Below are positions 6,891-11,534 of a DNA stretch of 11,534 nucleotides, piece by piece; position 1 is the first letter of the stretch; each line of letters starts with the position of its first letter. Origin of the DNA: Treponema sp. (lineage in GTDB: Bacteria > Spirochaetota > Spirochaetia > Treponematales > Treponemataceae). The notes beneath the pieces were generated by a model. That model worked only from the letters and a program-made list of their open reading frames with translations, made no database searches and was not told the DNA's origin. The stretch is taken from positions 1 through 11,534 of the forward strand of contig JAAZCS010000099.1 of the NCBI GenBank assembly GCA_012513125.1. The letters run 5' to 3'. A program made the translations under genes and the position numbers.

Positions 6891-7628
6891 ATGAAAAAAA
6901 GTTCATTATTATTGTCTGTTGCAGCGATTGCAATGAGTTTTGGCCTATTATCATGTGGAAACACAAAAGATGATAATATGTTGTATTTATTTAACTGGAC
7001 ATATTATACTCCAGATTCAGTTTTACAGGCATTTGAAAAAGAATATGGTTGCACAGTAAAAGTTGATACTTTTGATTCAAACGAAGTTATGTACGCAAAG
7101 TTAAAGGCTGGTGCTTCAGGATATGATATCACATTCCCGTCTCAGGACTACACTTCAATAATGATTAGCCAAGGAATGATTCAAAAAATTGATAAAACAA
7201 AATTTGAAAATTCAAAATACATCAATCCAAAAGTTCTAGAAAAAATGACTTGTGATCCAGATATGACATATTCTGTTCCATACTACATGGGAGCTGCTGG
7301 AGTTGCTGTAAATAAACAAAAAGTTGCAAACTATGAAAAAACTTGGAATATTTTCTCAAGAACAGACCTCAAGGGTCATATGACTATGATGGATGATATG
7401 AGGGAAGTTCTCGGCGACGCACTTGCATACCAAGGTTTATCAGTAAATACAACAGATTTAGGAAAATTAACAAACGCTGCTGAATTGGTAAATGATTTAT
7501 GGAAACCAAACTTAGTTAAATTTGATGCAGAAGGATTTGGAAAATCTTTTGCAGCCGGTGATTTCTGGGTGTGCCAAGGTTATGCCGAGGTAGTATATGG
7601 AGAAGTTCCTGAAGACAAACAAGACTAA
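6891..7628 (+). CDS. PotD N-terminal fragment, exported lipoprotein part
   Basis: This is what ordinary translation would make: 245 residues with signal peptide, lipobox and the first lobe plus part of the second lobe of the binding protein, ending in YGEVPEDKQD. Without the last 100 or so residues the two-lobed fold is incomplete, so it is likely unstable or inactive unless the stop is read through. Confidence 0.6.
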   Translation: MKKSSLLLSVAAIAMSFGLLSCGNTKDDNMLYLFNWTYYTPDSVLQAFEKEYGCTVKVDTFDSNEVMYAKLKAGASGYDITFPSQDYTSIMISQGMIQKIDKTKFENSKYINPKVLEKMTCDPDMTYSVPYYMGAAGVAVNKQKVANYEKTWNIFSRTDLKGHMTMMDDMREVLGDALAYQGLSVNTTDLGKLTNAAELVNDLWKPNLVKFDAEGFGKSFAAGDFWVCQGYAEVVYGEVPEDKQD

Positions 7629-7940
7629 ATGATTGATTTTTTCATTCCTCCAGAAGGCGGTCCTTCTTATATTGACTCTATGGTAATATTGAAGAACGCA
7701 AAACATTATGACAGAGCAATGGAATTCATCAACTTTATTCATCGTCCAGAAAACTATGTTCAATTCCTAGATACTTTTAGATTCCCAGGATTTGTAAACA
7801 TGGAAGCAGACAAAATAAGAACTACAAAGCCAATTTATAAAGCTGAAGAAATGGAAAATTGTGAATTGAAACTTGATTTAGGCGAAGATTTGGAAAAATT
7901 CAATGATCTTTGGCAAAAAATCAGATTCAGTGCAGAATAA
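7629..7940 (+). CDS. PotD C-terminal fragment, downstream of the stop
   Basis: A 103-residue frame beginning MIDFFIPPEGG and ending in WQKIRFSAE. Its ATG follows the TAA with no base between, so reinitiation is conceivable, but there is no ribosome binding site and no signal peptide; a separately made product would stay in the cytoplasm. I read it as the detached end of potD and not as an independent gene. Confidence 0.5.
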   Translation: MIDFFIPPEGGPSYIDSMVILKNAKHYDRAMEFINFIHRPENYVQFLDTFRFPGFVNMEADKIRTTKPIYKAEEMENCELKLDLGEDLEKFNDLWQKIRFSAE

Positions 7941-7961
7941 TAAATTATAAAAGTTATTTGT

Positions 7962-7990
7962 TTGACAAAAAAAGTTGCTGCATTTATTAT
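7962..7990 (+). promoter_or_regulatory. Promoter of the GGDEF-EAL gene
   Basis: Perfect TTGACA (7962-7967), 17-base spacer, TATTAT (7985-7990). Transcription would start near 7997, leaving room for the AAAGG at 8004-8008 before ATG 8016. This separates the gene from the pot cluster as a transcription unit. Confidence 0.75.
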
Positions 7991-8015
7991 TAAATGATTA
8001 AGCAAAGGTGTGATA

Positions 8016-9689
8016 ATGAGCTTGGATTTAAAACTAATTATTAATAATATTGCAGTACCAATTCTTGTTGGAGAACCAATATTAAATCCCACCGGAGAGA
8101 TTGTTGATTTTAATATATTATTTCTCAATACAGGATTTAAAAAGGTAGCCGGTAAATTTTTTCAAGAAAATGCAAAATGGTCTGATTTTAAAGATAAGCT
8201 CCTAACAGATGTAACGTGGAGTGAGTTGGCACTTAAATCCATAAGAAATGAAAAGGATAATACACACACATACTTTTCACCACTAACAAATCTATGGTAC
8301 AGAATAGAGATGAACTATTCGAATGGATACATAATTGTTACTTTAATAAATATTACATCTGAAAAGCAATTTAGAAAAAGAATTTATGACAGTTCAATCC
8401 GAGATTCACTCACTGGTTTATTAAACAGAGTTTCATTTAAAGAGACATTTGACTCTGTTTTAGATATTGCAAAATATGAAGAAACAATGGTCGCTATTTT
8501 GGTCATAGATATTGACAACATGAAAAATATCAATGATTCCATGGGGCAGAAAGAAGGCGACTTAGTATTAATAAAAGCGTCAAAAATTCTAAAACAGTTT
8601 GAAAGAGAAACAATTAAAGTCTTTAGAAGCGGTGACGATGAATTCTTTGTTTTACTCACTAAAATAACAAATCAAGATTCTGTGATTACAATTACTGATA
8701 CTATTTTTGAGGCGTTTCAAATGGAACAGCTTAGCGTTTCGGGTGGAATTGCTATTTATCCAGAACACTCAGAAGAACAAGAAGAACTTGTTAGATTTGC
8801 AGATATGGGTGTTCATTATGCAAAGAAAAATGGCAAGAATAATTTTGTTTTTTTCAAACCAGATATGCAAAGAGTTTTTATTCAACAACTTTCAATGCAT
8901 ACAAAAATTACAAACGCTGTATTAACAAGCAATTTCAAACTATTCTATCAACCTCAATTTGATATTACATCGGAAACATTACGTGGATTTGAAGCATTAA
9001 TTCGGTGGACTGATAATGAGTTGGGAGAAGTTCCGCCGTCTATATTTATTCCTATAGCAGAAGAAACTGGATTAATTATTCCAATCAGCAACTGGGTATT
9101 AAACACAGCTTTTGAAACATTAAAAAAATGGCAAGATAATTATGACTTCAAAGGAATTTTATCTATCAATATTTCACCTTGCCAATTAAAACAAGACACT
9201 TTTATTGAATCTATTTCTTCTTTACTGAAAAAATATGATGTAAATCCTGAATACCTCGAATTTGAAGTTACTGAAGGTGTTATGATTAATAACATCGAGT
9301 CTACAATAGAAAAATTAAAAATGATAAAAGATATGAAAATAAAAATATCGCTTGATGATTTTGGAACAGGTTATTCTTCATTAAGTTATTTGCAAACTTT
9401 GCCATTAAACACACTAAAAATTGATAAATCTTTTATTAACAATATTACTTCTCAAGATGGTATACAAGCTCACATTACAAGTTCAATTATAAATATGGTA
9501 AAAAGACTGGGATTATCAACCATAGCAGAAGGCGTTGAATATCCAGAACAGATGAATTTACTGAAAAAAATTAATTGCAATATAGTTCAGGGATTTTTAA
9601 AAGGCAAACCAATGCCCGAAGATTTATGCGATTCTTATTTGAAAGGAAACGATAAAGCCTTGCTTACAAATGGTAACGATATTAAGTAA
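8016..9689 (+). CDS. PAS-GGDEF-EAL protein, probable cyclic di-GMP phosphodiesterase
   Basis: EAL domains hydrolyse cyclic di-GMP to pGpG. The 557-residue product has no membrane segment or signal peptide. Residues 10-115 look like a PAS sensor domain. A GGDEF domain spans about 127-283; the motif reads GDDEF (206-210), with Asp for the second Gly, and no RxxD inhibitory site is visible ahead of it, so cyclase activity is doubtful. The EAL domain (about 295-540) keeps its key residues: FEALIRW (EAL at 326-328), NISPCQL, EVTEG, DDFGTGYSS (447-455), KIDKSF, AEGVE and QGFLKGKP. I therefore expect phosphodiesterase activity, possibly tuned by GTP bound at the GGDEF domain. ATG 8016 is chosen over GTG 8010 because AAAGG lies 7 bases before it. 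It ends 3 bases from a converging gene. Confidence 0.92.
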   Translation: MSLDLKLIINNIAVPILVGEPILNPTGEIVDFNILFLNTGFKKVAGKFFQENAKWSDFKDKLLTDVTWSELALKSIRNEKDNTHTYFSPLTNLWYRIEMNYSNGYIIVTLINITSEKQFRKRIYDSSIRDSLTGLLNRVSFKETFDSVLDIAKYEETMVAILVIDIDNMKNINDSMGQKEGDLVLIKASKILKQFERETIKVFRSGDDEFFVLLTKITNQDSVITITDTIFEAFQMEQLSVSGGIAIYPEHSEEQEELVRFADMGVHYAKKNGKNNFVFFKPDMQRVFIQQLSMHTKITNAVLTSNFKLFYQPQFDITSETLRGFEALIRWTDNELGEVPPSIFIPIAEETGLIIPISNWVLNTAFETLKKWQDNYDFKGILSINISPCQLKQDTFIESISSLLKKYDVNPEYLEFEVTEGVMINNIESTIEKLKMIKDMKIKISLDDFGTGYSSLSYLQTLPLNTLKIDKSFINNITSQDGIQAHITSSIINMVKRLGLSTIAEGVEYPEQMNLLKKINCNIVQGFLKGKPMPEDLCDSYLKGNDKALLTNGNDIK

Positions 9690-9692
9690 AAA

Positions 9693-10094
9693 TTAAATTT
9701 TCACTTTGTATTCAATATATCTTACTTTTTTTGATTCGATTAACCTTTTTATTCGTTTTTCATTTTCATTTAGCTGAGAATTTCCAGTTTTCATTTCTAT
9801 AAAAATGATTTCATCTTCTGTAAAACCTACAAAATCAATTGGTTTTCCGATAAATTTTACATCATTTGGATTACATGGAAAATCCGGGAAAAATGGAGCC
9901 ATTTGTTCCGCCATTTGCCCCTTAATTACAGCCCTTGATCTTTTTATAGCATCTTTTCGCTCTTTGTTCACACTCCTCCGATTCTTTACTATCAAAAAAA
10001 TTATTAGTAAAAAAAATAAAATACATAAAAAGAAACTTGAATTTATAAAAAGAGATTGATATTCAATTGGAACAAAGCTAATAATATTCACCAT
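9693..10094 (-). CDS. Membrane-anchored endonuclease-like protein related to archaeal Holliday junction resolvases
   Basis: The 133-residue product has one N-terminal membrane helix (about 18-37, SSFFLCILFFLLIIFLIVK), a basic stretch (residues 38-60), then a compact nuclease-like domain. The motifs GQMAEQMAPFFPDFPCNPNDVKFIGKPIDFVGF and IIFIEMKTGNSQLNENEKRI match the family usually described as endonuclease related to archaeal Holliday junction resolvase (Pfam Endonuc_Holl). The PD-(D/E)XK residues would be Glu63, Asp87, Glu100 and Lys102, all present. Its cellular role is not established in the family as far as I know. No ribosome binding site precedes ATG 10094; a TATTTT hexamer sits 6 bases before it, so the message could be leaderless. 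Confidence 0.8.
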   Translation of the reverse strand: MVNIISFVPIEYQSLFINSSFFLCILFFLLIIFLIVKNRRSVNKERKDAIKRSRAVIKGQMAEQMAPFFPDFPCNPNDVKFIGKPIDFVGFTEDEIIFIEMKTGNSQLNENEKRIKRLIESKKVRYIEYKVKI

Positions 10095-10158
10095 ATTTCA
10101 AAAATAACAGAAATCTTCCGATAGTAAAAGTGTTGTTTAATTATAAAAAGGATATATT

Positions 10159-11364
10159 ATGAAAAGATATTTATTTATACTAATTTTTTTTCAAGTGAGT
10201 CTACTTTTTTCACAAGAAGGAAAGCTGTTCAGATTCAACCATCAAAAAGGCGACAGTGCTAGTTATATTTCAACTGTTGAAGAAGAAGTCTTTGTTAATG
10301 GCTATTTAAATCATCAGTCAGAAATTATTAACAGAATTTCATCCACTGTAACAGACACAAATGACAATGGAGATGGATTCATCAATGCTTCATACATGAC
10401 AACTGAAAACACTATTTCAAATTATAGCAATCAATATTTATCATGGGGAGAGGAATTTTCAAGTACATTCACTAGAAAAAACAATGGTGAATTAACAATT
10501 TCAGACGATTTGTTTATGCCAACTGTTAGAAATGTTCCTGTCTTCTCTGATAAGCAAATAAATAAAGGAGAATCGTGGACAGCGGATGGAAAAGAGGTTC
10601 ATGATTTAAGAACTGCCTTCAATATGGATTCTCCCTTGATTATACCTTTTACAGCAACTTACAATTATTTGGAAGATAAAGAAATAAATGGTGAAGAATT
10701 AAGTATTATTTCTGTGAAATACGAATTTAGTTTTATAAATAATAAAAAAGCTATTCAAAATGGAAGTTCATTGTATTCGTCAAAAGGATACTCAAATCAA
10801 ATATTGTATTGGAATAATAAAAAAGGAATTCTCGAAACCTATTCCGAAGATTTTCAAATTCAACTTACAGATATTGATAACAATGTTTTTACTTTCAGAG
10901 GAAATGCTCATGCAGAAGTTACTGAATTTAAATCGGTGAATGATGAAGAAAATGTCAAAAAAATCCAAGATTCTGTTGAAAATCTCAATCTTAATAATAT
11001 TTCTGTCAGCAAAGGCGAAAAAGGATTAATAATTAGCCTTGATAATATTCAGTTTGAGCCAGATTCAGACATATTGTTGAATTCTGAAAAAATTAAATTG
11101 CAAGAAATAGCTAAAATTCTACAAGAATATACAAACGATTTACTGATTACAGGTCATTGTGCTGCTAGAGGTTCAGAAAAAGCAAGACAAGCCTTATCAG
11201 AAGAAAGAGCTGCAAGTGTTGCGTCCTATTTAAAAGAGCTTGGAATTCGAGATGAATATCACATTTTTACACAAGGAAAAGGCTCAACAGAACCAGTTGC
11301 ATCAAATGACACAGAAGAAGGAAGAGAAAAGAACAGAAGAGTTGAAATCACAATTTTAAACTAA
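10159..11364 (+). CDS. Exported protein with C-terminal OmpA-type peptidoglycan-binding domain
   Basis: The 401-residue product starts with a signal peptide (MKRYLFILIFFQVSLLFS, cut likely before Gln19). Residues 20-255 are beta-rich and unrecognised. The OmpA domain covers about 290-400: LDNIQFEPDSDILL, ITGHCAARGS, QALSEERAASVASYLKELG, GKGSTEPVASND and NRRVEITIL. OmpA domains hold proteins to the cell wall, so a periplasmic or outer-membrane-linked envelope role is expected. The Asp of the usual HTD motif is replaced (HCA, 333-335), while the arginines at 350 and 393-394 remain. No lipobox is present. AAGGA lies 6 bases before the ATG. It is divergent from the nuclease-like gene. Confidence 0.87.
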   Translation: MKRYLFILIFFQVSLLFSQEGKLFRFNHQKGDSASYISTVEEEVFVNGYLNHQSEIINRISSTVTDTNDNGDGFINASYMTTENTISNYSNQYLSWGEEFSSTFTRKNNGELTISDDLFMPTVRNVPVFSDKQINKGESWTADGKEVHDLRTAFNMDSPLIIPFTATYNYLEDKEINGEELSIISVKYEFSFINNKKAIQNGSSLYSSKGYSNQILYWNNKKGILETYSEDFQIQLTDIDNNVFTFRGNAHAEVTEFKSVNDEENVKKIQDSVENLNLNNISVSKGEKGLIISLDNIQFEPDSDILLNSEKIKLQEIAKILQEYTNDLLITGHCAARGSEKARQALSEERAASVASYLKELGIRDEYHIFTQGKGSTEPVASNDTEEGREKNRRVEITILN

Positions 11365-11402
11365 AAACTTCCGAAAAATCACTTTTTTTACAATATTAAT
11401 GT

Positions 11403-11534
11403 ATGGAAAATAATTCTGTTGAAATTGATGACAATGATTTAGTTAATCAGACTGCATTTAATACTTTTGGAATAAAATATCTATATCCTTGGCAAAGGCT
11501 TGTAATAGAAAATATTTTAGAAGCAAATGAATAC
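11403..11534 (+). CDS. Probable RecQ-type DNA helicase, N-terminal start only
   Basis: The frame from ATG 11403 is open to the window edge (44 codons). After an acidic leader the sequence FNTFGIKYLYPWQRLVIENILEAN resembles the Q-motif region that opens the helicase domain of RecQ-family proteins (FG...FR..Q...I..IL). The Walker A motif would lie just outside. An in-frame TAA at 11397-11399 fixes the start at ATG 11403. There is no ribosome binding site; a TACAAT hexamer at 11389-11394 is placed so that RNA could start almost at the ATG. Another superfamily 2 helicase is possible. Confidence 0.55.
   Translation, partial: MENNSVEIDDNDLVNQTAFNTFGIKYLYPWQRLVIENILEANEY

Larger units (their letters stand above)
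6891..7940 (+). pseudogene. potD: potD, polyamine-binding lipoprotein, interrupted by an in-frame TAA
   Basis: PotD captures polyamines outside the inner membrane and hands them to PotBC. Reading through the stop gives 349 residues, the normal family length. The N terminus is a lipoprotein signal with lipobox LLSC (Cys22), followed by YLFNWTYYTPD, ITFPSQDYTS, DDMREVLGDALAYQG and DFWVCQGYAEVVYGE, all PotD-like. Codon 246 is TAA (7626-7628), immediately followed by ATG in the same frame, and the rest (FFIPPEGGPSYIDSMVILKNAKHYDRA and onward) is an intact PotD C-terminal part. The acidic residue equivalent to ligand-contacting Asp257 of E. coli PotD appears to be Asp262, beyond the stop, so the truncated product should bind poorly. 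AGAGGA lies 6-7 bases before the ATG. No other lesion is visible, so a recent mutation, sequence error or recoding are all open. Confidence 0.85.

Noticed and set aside
6809..7639. A 13-base exact repeat AAATGATTGATTT at 6809-6821 and again at 7627-7639, the second at the potD stop
   Set aside because: It is short and AT-rich, and no longer homology surrounds either copy, so chance is enough. It does not explain the stop codon.
8384..8659. Minus-strand frame of 91 codons inside the GGDEF region
   Set aside because: It is antisense to a clear domain and has no family resemblance.
9686..9704. Near-perfect inverted repeat GTAAAAATT/AATTTTCAC between the converging EAL and nuclease-like genes
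   Set aside because: It has a one-base centre and almost no G or C, so it would be a poor hairpin; I do not call it a terminator.

Overview
This is an AT-rich bacterial chromosomal segment that most resembles a host-associated or free-living treponeme (Spirochaetota). The clues are a complete potABCD polyamine-transport cluster whose binding protein is a lipoprotein (the T. pallidum relative Tp0655 is a characterised polyamine-binding lipoprotein), a spirochaete-style OmpA-like protein with a GHCAARG loop, and the rplM-rpsI-recX gene order. The genus is inferred from protein character, not from a search. I see no insertion sequence, prophage, CRISPR array, tRNA or rRNA.

Layout. 1-557 (+): the C-terminal end of the SbcC exonuclease ATPase subunit. 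569-2028 (-): a ribosomal operon rplM-rpsI-recX with a good promoter at 2141-2170 and a leader of about 105 nt that can fold into two successive hairpins. 2184-2411 (-): a 75-residue two-helix membrane protein of unknown function with its own promoter. 2580-3658 (+): azlC-azlD, a branched-chain amino-acid exporter pair; the promoter places the start of transcription almost on the azlC ATG, so the message may be leaderless. 3800-7940 (+): potA-potB-potC, joined by ATGA overlaps, then potD after an 87-base gap. 8016-9689 (+): a cytosolic PAS-GGDEF-EAL protein with its own strong promoter. 9693-10094 (-): a membrane-anchored PD-(D/E)XK nuclease-like protein. 10159-11364 (+): an exported protein with an OmpA C-terminal peptidoglycan-binding domain. 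11403-end (+): the first 44 codons of a probable RecQ-type helicase.

Main observation. potD is split by one in-frame TAA at 7626-7628, after codon 245 of a 349-residue reading frame. The downstream frame is otherwise intact and family-like, and potABC look sound. As written, the cell would have a polyamine importer whose binding protein lacks its C-terminal part. The cause could be a fresh nonsense mutation, a sequence error or recoding; a base-level check would decide.

How the genes fit together. PotA (ATPase), PotB and PotC (permeases) and PotD (external lipoprotein receptor) form one importer. The adjacent GGDEF-EAL protein has a degenerate cyclase motif (GDDEF) and a complete EAL active site, so it probably degrades cyclic di-GMP. 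Known PotD-like receptors can control cyclic di-GMP enzymes (NspS/MbaA in Vibrio cholerae), but here the enzyme has no membrane or periplasmic part, so a direct link is only a possibility. The rest looks like ordinary housekeeping and envelope genes. The window contains no clear new multi-gene system; the regulatory regions hold most of the undescribed structure.
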